From Mesorhizobium sp. 1M-11 (GTDB lineage: Bacteria > Pseudomonadota > Alphaproteobacteria > Rhizobiales > Rhizobiaceae), in contig NZ_LJSD01000056.1 of NCBI RefSeq assembly GCF_001303895.1, forward strand, positions 62,001 to 126,000: a DNA stretch of 64,000 bases, written 5' to 3'. The translations under genes and the position numbers were made by a program. The notes beneath the pieces are model-generated. The model was not told the origin of the DNA. It did not search any database and saw only the letters and a program-made list of their open reading frames with translations. How positions within the stretch are numbered: position 1 is the stretch's first letter; each line of letters opens with the position of its first letter. Shown piece after piece: positions 53,445 through 61,140 of this stretch.

Positions 53445-54155
53445 ATGATTGACAAGCAGGTTGAAGATGTCGCCCAGGCGCTTTCGGGAATAACCGATGG
53501 CGCATCGGTACTCGTTGGCGGATTTGGAGCCGTAGGGCAGCCGAACGTACTCTTGGATGCCTTGGGCGAAATGGGCGTCAAGAACCTTACGGTCATCGCC
53601 AACAACGCCGGCTTCGAGCCTGATATCGGTCTTGGCCGGCTGATCGGCAGAGGCTGCGTCAGCAAGATGATCTGCAGCTTCCCGCGTGGCTCCTCGTCAT
53701 TCGACACCTTCTACAGAGCCGGCAAGATCGAGCTTGAAGTGGTCCCGCAAGGCACGCTGGCCGAGCGCATCCGTGCCGGCGGCGCCGGCATTCCGGCTTT
53801 CTACACGCCGACCGGCGTCGGCACCCAGCTCGCCGCCGGCAAGGAGACGCGGACATTCGGAAAGCGGGACTATCTGCTCGAGCATGGCCTCGCCGCCGAT
53901 ATCGCGCTGGTCGAGGCCTGGGAAGCCGATCGCTGGGGCAATCTCACCTTTCGCGGCAGTGGCCGGAACTTCAACCCGATCATGGCCATGGCCGGGCGCC
54001 TCACCGTCGTCCAGGCGCAGCATGTCGTCCCGCTCGGCGCGATCCCGCCCAACGATGTCGTCACCCCCGGCATTTTCGTCGATCGCGTCGTTCACGTTCC
54101 TTGCGGCGACCCGCCGATAGCCAAGGTTGCGACGGCACAGGGAGGCACGAAATGA
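53445..54155 (+). CDS. pcaI: 3-oxoadipate-type CoA-transferase, alpha subunit
   Basis: A 236-residue family I CoA-transferase alpha subunit with 'VLVGGFGAVGQPNVLLDAL', 'VIANNAGFEPD', 'AGGAGIPAFYTPTGVGTQLA' and 'LAADIALVEAWEADRWGNL'. It moves CoA from succinyl-CoA to a 3-oxo acid, 3-oxoadipate in the beta-ketoadipate pathway. The exact acid acceptor is inferred from PcaI similarity and from the lactonase-like and hydratase neighbours. Its stop overlaps the beta-subunit start (ATGA). Confidence 0.85.
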   Translation: MIDKQVEDVAQALSGITDGASVLVGGFGAVGQPNVLLDALGEMGVKNLTVIANNAGFEPDIGLGRLIGRGCVSKMICSFPRGSSSFDTFYRAGKIELEVVPQGTLAERIRAGGAGIPAFYTPTGVGTQLAAGKETRTFGKRDYLLEHGLAADIALVEAWEADRWGNLTFRGSGRNFNPIMAMAGRLTVVQAQHVVPLGAIPPNDVVTPGIFVDRVVHVPCGDPPIAKVATAQGGTK

Positions 54156-54805
54156 CGGCCGGCACTTACAAGCCCTGGGGCAAGCTCGACATCGCGCGCC
54201 GTGTCGGCGCGGACATACCGGAAGGTTGGTACGTCAACCTCGGCATCGGCCTGCCCACGCTGGTGGCTGACCATATTCCCGAAGACCGGGAGGTCGTGTT
54301 CCATTCCGAAAATGGCATCCTCGGCATGGGGCCGGTGCCGGCGCCCGACGAGGTGGACACCTGGCTGGTCAATGCCGGCAAGGAGAACGTCACGCTGGTG
54401 CCTGGTGCCGCACTTTTCCACCATGCCGACAGCTTCGCGATGATCCGTGGCGGCCATCTCGATCTCTGTGTGCTCGGCGCCTACGAAGTCGCGCAGAATG
54501 GCGACCTCGCCAACTGGACGACCTCGCTCAACGATCGCGTCCCCGCAGTCGGCGGCGCCATGGATCTGTCGGCCGGCGTGCGCAATGTCTGGATCATGAC
54601 CACCCACACCACCAAGGACGGCCAGCCCAAACTGGTCGAGCGCTGCGGCTACCCGCTGACTGCCGGCAAAGCCGTTACGCGGGTCTACTCCGATCTCGCG
54701 GTGCTCGACGTCACCGCCCGCGGCTTCGTCGTCACCGACATGGTCGAGGGACTGACGCGGGATGAACTGCAGAAACTGACAGCAGCGCCGCTTCACTATG
54801 CTTGA
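54152..54805 (+). CDS. pcaJ: 3-oxoadipate-type CoA-transferase, beta subunit
   Basis: A 217-residue beta subunit with the catalytic Glu motif 'SENGILGMGP', 'VNLGIGLPTLVAD' and 'FVVTDMVEGLTRDEL'. The ATG at 54152 has GGAGG upstream and overlaps the alpha stop by 4 bases; the longer frame is antisense-like. It forms the active heteromer with the preceding gene product. Assignment as PcaJ rather than another acid:CoA transferase is by overall resemblance. Confidence 0.86.
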   Translation: MTAGTYKPWGKLDIARRVGADIPEGWYVNLGIGLPTLVADHIPEDREVVFHSENGILGMGPVPAPDEVDTWLVNAGKENVTLVPGAALFHHADSFAMIRGGHLDLCVLGAYEVAQNGDLANWTTSLNDRVPAVGGAMDLSAGVRNVWIMTTHTTKDGQPKLVERCGYPLTAGKAVTRVYSDLAVLDVTARGFVVTDMVEGLTRDELQKLTAAPLHYA

Positions 54806-54908
54806 GTTCTCTGAACGCGAAATGCCATCCACCGACCTCGGTCAGGCCAATGGCAATCGAGATGCAGACGCCGCCGAGGCGGTGACAAACAAGAACAAGG
54901 GGAAGGAC

Positions 54909-56081
54909 ATGGACAAGGCTTCGACGATGACGCTGGAGGTGACCGGCCTCAGCAAGATGTTCTTCGTCACCGACGAAAGTACGGCCGGTGGCATACGCGA
55001 GGCGACCTTTTCGCTGAAGCCGGGCACCTTCTTCACGCTTCTCGGTCCCAGCGGCTGCGGCAAGACGACGACCCTGCGCTGCATTGCCGGTCTGGAGCGG
55101 CCTGATCGTGGCCTGATCCGCCTCGGCAACGAGGTCCTGTTCGACAGTTCGCGCGGCATTGCCGTGCCGCTCAACCAGCGCAACATCGGCATGGTGTTCC
55201 AGTCCTATGCGATCTGGCCGCACATGACGGTGTTCGAGAACGTCGCCTTTCCGCTTCGGGTCGCCAAGGATCGCAAATACAGCCGGGCGGAAACCACTAA
55301 GCTTGTCGACGATGCGCTGAAGCGCGTCGGCCTCGACGGTCTGCAGACGCGTTCTTCGACCCGTCTCTCCGGCGGCCAGCAGCAGCGTGTAGCCTTGGCG
55401 CGTGCCATCGTGCGGCAGCCGAAGCTGCTGCTTCTCGATGAACCGCTTTCCAACCTCGACGCGACGTTGCGCGACGAGATGCGCACCGAACTCAAGCGCC
55501 TGCAGCAGCAGGTCGGCATCACCACCATCTATGTGACGCACGACCAGACCGAAGCGCTGGAAATGTCGGATCTGGTCGCGGTGATCGACAAGGGCAACGT
55601 CGTGCAGATGGCGCCACCGCGCGACATCTACAACCGGCCCACCAGCGCTTTCGTGGCGGGCTTTGTCGGCGCTACAAATCTGGTGCGCGGCAAGGTTCGG
55701 CGCGAGGTGAATGGAAGCGGCTTCGGCACGGTGGTGCTTGAAGGCGGGCATGAGATCCAATGCACGTTCCAGCAGGCGCTGCCGGCCGAAAAGGAGATCG
55801 CTGTCTCGATCCGGCCGGAGGCGATGAGCATCAAGCCGACGCTTGCGCCGGTCCATGATGGCGTCAACCGCCTCAAGGGTACTGTCATGCTGAGCGGCTT
55901 CCTCGGCAACATGATCCGCTACAACGTCAAGGTCGGCGAGCGCGTCTTCCAGATCAATGCCGGCCCGGAAACGATGTTCGAGATCGGCTCCGAGGTGTTC
56001 GTCGATTTCCCGGGCTCGGCCGCACTCGGCGTTCCGTGGGAACAGGTTCCTGGCCAGCCGGCCCAGGCTGCCGCCGTCTGA
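54909..56081 (+). CDS. ABC transporter ATP-binding protein (FbpC/PotA type), orphan
   Basis: A 390-residue importer ATPase with Walker A GPSGCGKTT, Q-loop 'VFQSYAIWPHMTV', signature LSGGQQQRVALARA, Walker B 'LLLLDEPLSNLD', switch His in 'YVTHDQTEAL' and a C-terminal TOBE-type domain. The class energises uptake of iron(III), polyamines, thiosulfate or similar solutes. ATG at 54909 follows AGGGGAAGG and is preferred to 54798. No permease or binding-protein gene is adjacent, and a terminator follows directly, so its partners must be encoded elsewhere. Confidence 0.88.
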   Translation: MDKASTMTLEVTGLSKMFFVTDESTAGGIREATFSLKPGTFFTLLGPSGCGKTTTLRCIAGLERPDRGLIRLGNEVLFDSSRGIAVPLNQRNIGMVFQSYAIWPHMTVFENVAFPLRVAKDRKYSRAETTKLVDDALKRVGLDGLQTRSSTRLSGGQQQRVALARAIVRQPKLLLLDEPLSNLDATLRDEMRTELKRLQQQVGITTIYVTHDQTEALEMSDLVAVIDKGNVVQMAPPRDIYNRPTSAFVAGFVGATNLVRGKVRREVNGSGFGTVVLEGGHEIQCTFQQALPAEKEIAVSIRPEAMSIKPTLAPVHDGVNRLKGTVMLSGFLGNMIRYNVKVGERVFQINAGPETMFEIGSEVFVDFPGSAALGVPWEQVPGQPAQAAAV

Positions 56082-56126
56082 CGATCGACGCTGTCGAGCT
56101 GCAAATTCGAAATCTCCGTTCTGCAA

Positions 56127-56163
56127 TCGAGGTGGACCCAGGTCCGCCTCGATCTGTTTTTGC
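56127..56163 (+). terminator. Rho-independent terminator after the ABC ATPase gene
   Basis: A 12-bp hairpin (ATCGAGGTGGAC with GTCCGCCTCGAT, one G-T pair, 4-base loop) is followed by a T-rich stretch ending in five T at about 56157-56161. Confidence 0.8.
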
Positions 56164-56194
56164 GTGCCCGTCACGTTGTGCGAAACAGGATGGC

Positions 56195-56227
56195 AAAAGC
56201 AAAAACGCGGGCCGATGGCCCGCGTTT
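56195..56227 (-). terminator. Rho-independent terminator of the MmgE/PrpD operon
   Basis: Arms AAACGCGGGCC and GGCCCGCGTTT around a 3-base loop lie 24 bases beyond the MmgE/PrpD stop codon. On the minus strand the hairpin is followed by TTTTTGCTTTTGCC. A second, plus-strand terminator lies next to it, so the two convergent operons are cleanly separated. Confidence 0.85.
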
Positions 56228-56250
56228 CATGACTGGATGGTACCAGTTTG

Positions 56251-57615
56251 TCAGGCGGCGAGGTCGCTGATCTTTGCGACGTTCTGCAGGCGGATCAACT
56301 GCTCGAACAGGCGGCGCGCCTCGGCTTCATCGAGCTGATTCTTGCTGCAGGCGGCAAACTTGCTCCATAGCTCCTCTTCGCTCATCCGACGGGTCCAGTG
56401 GCCGCGCGCGTAGGGAACGCTCGGGCTTTCGAGCATGGTGCCGTTCTTCAGATAGATGCGTACGCCGCCGCTGTAGCCGAGATTGGGCTGGGTGTCGGCG
56501 GGAATGCTCTTGTCGGTTGCCGGCTTGATCACCTTCATCATGGCCTGCACATCGGGGCGGCTGTAGAAGGTCTCACTCAGTTCGTGGAAGGTCCCTTGCC
56601 GTGAGATGATGGCGCCAGCCACGCCGAGCGCAATGCTGTGGCTCGGTACGAAGTTGATCGTCGATGGCGATTTCGAGACGACGGCATATTGTGCCTCGCT
56701 GATCATCACGTCGACGCGCTCGATCGCATCAGGCGAAACGTCGTGTTCCCGGACGATATCGAGCGCCCCGTCGATGGCACGCTGGTTCATGTTGCCGAAC
56801 GGATATTGCTTGACGTTGATGCCGACGGTTTCCAGCCGCCATGCCTTGCCGAGATCCTCGATAGGCGTGTCGAGGTCGACCGCACCCTTCGGCGAGAGTG
56901 CGACCAGCATGCCGCGGCCGCTGCGCTCCAGCCCGTCCTGCGGCGTCGACATGCCTGCCTTGGCAAGGCGCGCGGCCATGACGCCGGCGGCAGCGCCGCG
57001 CCCGACCTGGAACGGGCCGACGTCAGTGTCGAAACTTGCCGTGATGCCTCCGGGCATCGCGGCTGCGATACCGATCGCGCGCAACGTGGTTTCCGCATCG
57101 AAGCCGTGCAGGCTGCTGATGGCGATCGCAGCCGCTGTCGGGCCGAACGCAGCCGTCGCATGCCAGCCCTTGCCGGCATAGGAATCGGGATCGCGTTCCG
57201 AGAGACGAGCCCAGGCTTCATAGCCTGCGGCGTAACCGCGGATGACGTCCTTCCCGGAAGCGCCGCTGGCCTCGGCCTCGGCGACGAGTGCCGGCATCAG
57301 GATCGTGCTGGTGTGGCAGCCGGAGAAGGCGACGTCGTCATAGACGACACTGGTCGTCGTCGCAGAATTAACGAGGGCCGCCTCGGTTGTCGAGGCGCGT
57401 TCCTTGCCGAGGAAGATACGTGCATCGCCCTTGCTGCCGCGCGTGCCGAGTTCTCCGAGCACGATGTTGGACACGGATGTTCCGATGCCCGACATCATCA
57501 CGCCGACCGTGTCGGCCATGCCGGTGTTGATCGCCTCGATCGCGAGATCGGGGATGTCTTCATATTTCAGTTTTGCCGCAAACTCGGCAAGCGTGCGGGA
57601 AATGGGGGCGGGCAT
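56251..57615 (-). CDS. MmgE/PrpD family protein
   Basis: A 454-residue MmgE/PrpD family protein: 'DTVGVMMSGIGTSVS', 'NSATTTSVVYDDVAFSGCH', 'GYAAGYEAWARL', 'GWHATAAFGPTAAA' and 'KQYPFGNMNQRAIDGAL'. The family includes 2-methylcitrate dehydratase, cis-aconitate decarboxylase and others, and sequence alone does not fix the substrate. It is the last gene of the operon GST, thiolase, DUF35, MmgE/PrpD, after a 105-base gap with no recognised signal. Confidence 0.9.
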   Translation of the reverse strand: MPAPISRTLAEFAAKLKYEDIPDLAIEAINTGMADTVGVMMSGIGTSVSNIVLGELGTRGSKGDARIFLGKERASTTEAALVNSATTTSVVYDDVAFSGCHTSTILMPALVAEAEASGASGKDVIRGYAAGYEAWARLSERDPDSYAGKGWHATAAFGPTAAAIAISSLHGFDAETTLRAIGIAAAMPGGITASFDTDVGPFQVGRGAAAGVMAARLAKAGMSTPQDGLERSGRGMLVALSPKGAVDLDTPIEDLGKAWRLETVGINVKQYPFGNMNQRAIDGALDIVREHDVSPDAIERVDVMISEAQYAVVSKSPSTINFVPSHSIALGVAGAIISRQGTFHELSETFYSRPDVQAMMKVIKPATDKSIPADTQPNLGYSGGVRIYLKNGTMLESPSVPYARGHWTRRMSEEELWSKFAACSKNQLDEAEARRLFEQLIRLQNVAKISDLAA

Positions 57616-57720
57616 CGGCGGTTTCCTCTCTGATTTTCTTGATTGGGAACTTCGAGACGCATGCCGCGATGATCAAGCGAGCTTTCGGCAAGCCTGCGTG
57701 AGAATTCATCGCGGCAGCGT

Positions 57721-58104
57721 TCAGGCGAGCTTGAACATTGGCAGCACGTCCCCGTCGGGCTGCCGTCGGATCGCGATCTCCACCGGCTTGCCGATGCGGA
57801 TCGCTTCCAGGTCGCTGTCGACGATGTTGGTCATCATCGTCGGGCCTTCTTCCAGCGTCACATAGGCGATGGCGTAAGGCGGCTTGGCCTGGCGCATGAT
57901 GCTGTAGGAATAGATGGTGCCGCGTCCGCTGGCTTCCCGCCATTCCGTGTCGGCGCTCGTGCAGAAGGGGCAATGGGCGCGGGGATACCAGTGCGCCCGA
58001 CCACAACTGCGGCAACCCTTGATCAGGAAACGCCCTTCTTCGAGCGCGGACCAGAACGGTTGTACTTCGGGATGATGCGGAAGTGTGTTCGACAGGATGG
58101 ACAT
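57721..58104 (-). CDS. DUF35 (rubredoxin-like Zn ribbon + OB-fold) acyl-CoA-associated protein
   Basis: A 127-residue DUF35 protein with a four-cysteine zinc ribbon (CRSC and CPFC at about residues 31-50) followed by an OB-fold ('GTIYSYSIMRQAKPPYAIAYV'). DUF35 proteins bind acyl-CoA and partner with thiolase-like enzymes. The ATG at 58104 has AGGAA upstream; it lies 8 bases after the thiolase stop. The long upstream frame is an artefact over the thiolase gene. It likely forms a complex with the thiolase-like protein. Confidence 0.9.
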   Translation of the reverse strand: MSILSNTLPHHPEVQPFWSALEEGRFLIKGCRSCGRAHWYPRAHCPFCTSADTEWREASGRGTIYSYSIMRQAKPPYAIAYVTLEEGPTMMTNIVDSDLEAIRIGKPVEIAIRRQPDGDVLPMFKLA

Positions 58105-58112
58105 GATGGTTC

Positions 58113-59282
58113 CTATTCGCGTTCCAGGATGAGGCTCGCCGAGCCGTGACGCGTGCCGAGCAGGCCGCCGGTACCGTGCGCCATTGCGAGGTCGCAATTG
58201 GCGACCTGCACGGCAGGATGGGCTTCGCCGCGTAGCTGCCGCACCGCTTCGATGATCTTGGTCATGCCGCCGCGGTGGTTGGGATGGTTGTTGCAGAGGC
58301 CGCCGCCATCGGTGTTGAACGGCAGCTTGCCGACGCCGGAGATCAGGTTGCCGTCCGCGACGAAGCGTCCGCCTTCGCCCTTCTTGCAGAAGCCGAGATC
58401 TTCCAGCTGGATGATGACGGTGATGGTGAAGCTGTCGTAGACCGAGACATACTTGATGTCGGCAGGGGTGAGCTTTGCCTCTTCGAAAGCAAGCGCGCCG
58501 CTGCGGGCGCCTCCGGAATAGGTCAGGTCGACATCGCCGCCGGCAAGATGTTTGATCGCTTCGGCAGCACCCCGCACCTTGACCAGGGGGCGCTTGAGAC
58601 TGCGGGCGATCTCGGGGCGGGTCACGATGACCGCGCCGCCGCCATCGCTGATGACGCAGCAATCCAGCCGGCGCAGCGGATCGGCAATGACCGGCGAATT
58701 GGCCACGTCTTCGACGGTCACGACATCGCGCAGCATCGCATTCGGATTGTGCTGGGCATGATGGGAGGCAGCCACCTTGACCCAGGCCAGCTGCTCGGGC
58801 GTCGTTCCGAACTGGTGCATGTGCCGCATGGCGCACATCGCATAGGCGTTGAGCGTCGTCATGCCGAATGGCTGTTCCCACGGGAAGTCCGGCTGCACCG
58901 GGTTGTCGACGCGCTGCGGCGCGCCCTTCTGCTGGCTTTCGCTACGCGGCCTGCCCGCCAGCGTGATCAGTGCGATGTTGCATTTGCCGGCAGCGATCGC
59001 CTGTGCGGCGTGGTTGACGTGCAGGATGTAGGAGGAACCGCCGACATTGGTGGAATCGGCGTGGCGTACCTTCAGATTCATGTATTCGACAAGCGACAGC
59101 GGTCCCGTGCCCGGCGCATCGCCACCGCAGAAATAGCCGTCGATGTCATCCTTGCTCAGGCCGGCATCCGCGAGCGCCCCGAACGCGACCTCGGCATGAA
59201 GCTGCGCCAGCGACTTGTCCGGCGCCTTGCGGGTGGGGTGCTCGTAGGCGCCGACGATATAGGCTTGTCCGTTGATGCTCAT
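58113..59282 (-). CDS. Thiolase/SCP2-like protein (lipid-transfer thiolase type)
   Basis: A 389-residue thiolase-fold protein: 'SINGQAYIVGAYEHPTR', 'DDIDGYFCGGDAPG', 'CNNHPNHRGGM' and 'AMAHGTGGLLG' with the conserved His near residue 369. Where true thiolases carry the acylated Cys, it reads 'NVGGSS' (about 80-84), as in Ltp2-type proteins. Those act as retro-aldolases together with a DUF35 partner. The next gene is exactly such a DUF35 protein, so an aldol cleavage or thiolysis step on an acyl-CoA is likely. Its start overlaps the GST stop by 4 bases. Confidence 0.86.
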   Translation of the reverse strand: MSINGQAYIVGAYEHPTRKAPDKSLAQLHAEVAFGALADAGLSKDDIDGYFCGGDAPGTGPLSLVEYMNLKVRHADSTNVGGSSYILHVNHAAQAIAAGKCNIALITLAGRPRSESQQKGAPQRVDNPVQPDFPWEQPFGMTTLNAYAMCAMRHMHQFGTTPEQLAWVKVAASHHAQHNPNAMLRDVVTVEDVANSPVIADPLRRLDCCVISDGGGAVIVTRPEIARSLKRPLVKVRGAAEAIKHLAGGDVDLTYSGGARSGALAFEEAKLTPADIKYVSVYDSFTITVIIQLEDLGFCKKGEGGRFVADGNLISGVGKLPFNTDGGGLCNNHPNHRGGMTKIIEAVRQLRGEAHPAVQVANCDLAMAHGTGGLLGTRHGSASLILERE

Positions 59283-59956
59283 GCTTGTCCTGCTTTTTCC
59301 TGTTTTCCGGCGCTGGCGGCGGCCGCCGCCAGTTCGTCGAAATAGGCTGTCGCCACGACCGATGGCCGCTGGCCGACTGCCGCGAACCAGTTTGCCAATG
59401 AGGGGTGGGTTTCACGCCAGACGACGTCGTCTGACAGGCGGAAGTCGATGTAACAAAGGGCCGACACGATCGCGATCTGCGCCATGTCGAAAGGAGCCTG
59501 CATCATCCTCGGCGCCTCGGCCTCCAGCGTCGCGAAGATCAGCGGCAGCTTTTCTCGCGATGCGGCCAGGCGCCGCTCCGAGTGCTCCGGCTGGCGTCGT
59601 GATTTCTCCGACAGCAGGCTCATGAGCACCGCGGTGAGGCCGTCACCCAGCACGAGCAGACGCATCATCGCGATTTCCGCGGCGATCTCGCGCGGATGCA
59701 ACCGGCCTTTGCCGAGCACCAGATCGAGATAGCGGCAGATCACGTCTGAATCGAACAGCGCCTGGCCGTCATCGAGAATGAGCGTGGGAATCTGCCCCAG
59801 CGGGTTGACCGAAAGCATGGTCCGGTTTGCGGCCAAGGCCGTCACGACCATCGGTTCCACCTCAATGTCGCCGATTGCTCCCGTCTCATGAGCGGCGATC
59901 AAGACCTTCCGCACATAGGGCGATCTGGAGGATCCGTAGAGCTTCATCGTGTGCAT
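59279..59956 (-). CDS. Glutathione S-transferase family protein
   Basis: A 225-residue GST with an N-terminal thioredoxin-like domain ('MKLYGSSRSPYVRKVLIAAHE', in part) including the Ser-rich SSRSP glutathione site, 'NPLGQIPTLILDDG' and 'DSDVICRYLDL'. A helical C-terminal domain follows. It heads the operon with the thiolase-like and DUF35 genes and is divergent from the LysR gene. Start choice among TTG 59962, ATG 59956 and ATG 59947 is uncertain because no strong ribosome binding site is seen. A detoxifying or isomerising role in the catabolic route is inferred. Confidence 0.85.
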   Translation of the reverse strand: MHTMKLYGSSRSPYVRKVLIAAHETGAIGDIEVEPMVVTALAANRTMLSVNPLGQIPTLILDDGQALFDSDVICRYLDLVLGKGRLHPREIAAEIAMMRLLVLGDGLTAVLMSLLSEKSRRQPEHSERRLAASREKLPLIFATLEAEAPRMMQAPFDMAQIAIVSALCYIDFRLSDDVVWRETHPSLANWFAAVGQRPSVVATAYFDELAAAAASAGKQEKAGQA

Positions 59957-60124
59957 TGCCAAGGTTCAGAAAAAATCAATCGCCACATACATTTTCTGCA
60001 ACGTCATCGTCTTTGCTGCCGTTACAAAATCATTCTTCTTGGGGGCATCAGGGTAGTTGATTAGCAAGCGAAATTGCGTCAACATCGCCAGAATTCATAT
60101 ATCTAGACAAATCGAAATCGCGGC

Positions 60125-60142
60125 AATGGTCAATTGACCATT
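60125..60142. promoter_or_regulatory. 18-bp perfect palindrome, candidate LysR operator
   Basis: AATGGTCAATTGACCATT is its own reverse complement. It lies 36-53 bases upstream of the LysR start, in the 221-bp divergent region between the LysR and GST genes. This is the usual place for LysR self-regulation and activation of the divergent operon. It contains a T-N11-A spacing within the arms. Confidence 0.65.
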
Positions 60143-60177
60143 CGGAATGTTCGAATGAGTATTTCTCAAGGATGAGC

Positions 60178-61140
60178 ATGTCGAAACGTCTTCCCCCGCT
60201 CAATGCGTTGCGTGCCTTCGAGGCTGCTGGCCGTCATGTCAGCTTCACCAAGGCTGCCGAAGAACTTTTCGTAACCCCTGGTGCCATCAGCCGGCAGATC
60301 AAACTGCTGGAAGACGTGCTCGGCCTCGAACTGTTCGAGCGCACGAGCCGTGATCTCAGGATCCCCGACGAAGCGCGTGAATATTCGATTGCGCTTGGCG
60401 ATGCCTTCGAACAGATCAACCGGGCGACCAAGCGGCTGATGTCCGCGCACCGGGCACGTTCGCTGCGTATCCATTGTCCCATGACGTTCACGCTGCGGTG
60501 GCTGATGCCACGTTTGCCGCTGTTCCACCGGCTTTACCCGACGCGCCAGATCCAGCTCACCACCACGCTCTTGCCGATGCCAGCCAACCTGCTGCACCTC
60601 GGTGATGCAGACGTCGTGATTCAGATGGGCAAGGGCGACTGGCCCGACCTCATCGCGCACAGATTGGCCGACAGCGCCCTGGTACCGGTTTGCAGCCAGG
60701 CCTATCTCTCCTCGATGGGCGGGACGATGGCGGTGGAAAAGCTGAACGAGGCGACGCTGCTGTGTTCCATGGCCCGTCCCGACGATTGGCGCGACTGGCT
60801 CGATGCTGCGGGGGGACACGACATCGACGATCAGCGCGGCCTGCATTTCGAAAGCTCGAGCCTCGCTTATCAGGCAGCCATCGAGGGCATCGGCATCGCC
60901 ATTGGTCAGATATCGCTGATCGCCGGCGATCTCGTCGCTGGCCGGCTTGTCGCTCCGTTCGATTTCGTTCACGACAACGGCAACGCCTATTACCTGACCT
61001 ACGCCCGGCAGTCCGAGAACGACTCCCGTCTCATGGAGTTCCGCGACTGGATCATGGAGCAGGTGGTCGAGTTCGAGGCCTGGCTGGCGGAGTCGCAGGG
61101 ACCGGCGGTGCTGGCCCTCAAGCCGAACCAAGCTCGATGA
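60178..61140 (+). CDS. LysR-family transcriptional regulator (GcvA-like)
   Basis: A 320-residue LysR regulator: helix-turn-helix in residues about 6-65 ('LNALRAFEAAGRHVSFTKAA', 'TPGAISRQIKLLED', 'LFERTSRDLR') and an effector-binding domain ('WLMPRLPLFHRLYPTRQIQL', 'GIGIAIGQ'). ATG at 60178 is chosen because AAGG lies 6 bases upstream; the ATG at 60172 is immediately next to that site. It is divergent from the GST operon and overlaps the convergent CoA-transferase gene by 23 bases. The 18-bp palindrome upstream is its likely binding site. Confidence 0.93.
   Translation: MSKRLPPLNALRAFEAAGRHVSFTKAAEELFVTPGAISRQIKLLEDVLGLELFERTSRDLRIPDEAREYSIALGDAFEQINRATKRLMSAHRARSLRIHCPMTFTLRWLMPRLPLFHRLYPTRQIQLTTTLLPMPANLLHLGDADVVIQMGKGDWPDLIAHRLADSALVPVCSQAYLSSMGGTMAVEKLNEATLLCSMARPDDWRDWLDAAGGHDIDDQRGLHFESSSLAYQAAIEGIGIAIGQISLIAGDLVAGRLVAPFDFVHDNGNAYYLTYARQSENDSRLMEFRDWIMEQVVEFEAWLAESQGPAVLALKPNQAR

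Noticed and set aside
54732-56174. Antisense open frame of about 480 codons opposite the ABC ATPase gene
   Set aside because: The sense strand has all ABC motifs; the antisense translation is His/Arg-rich without domain character.
58105-58881. Long N-terminal extension of the DUF35 frame
   Set aside because: It lies entirely over the thiolase-like gene in another frame and reads as Arg/Pro-rich noise.
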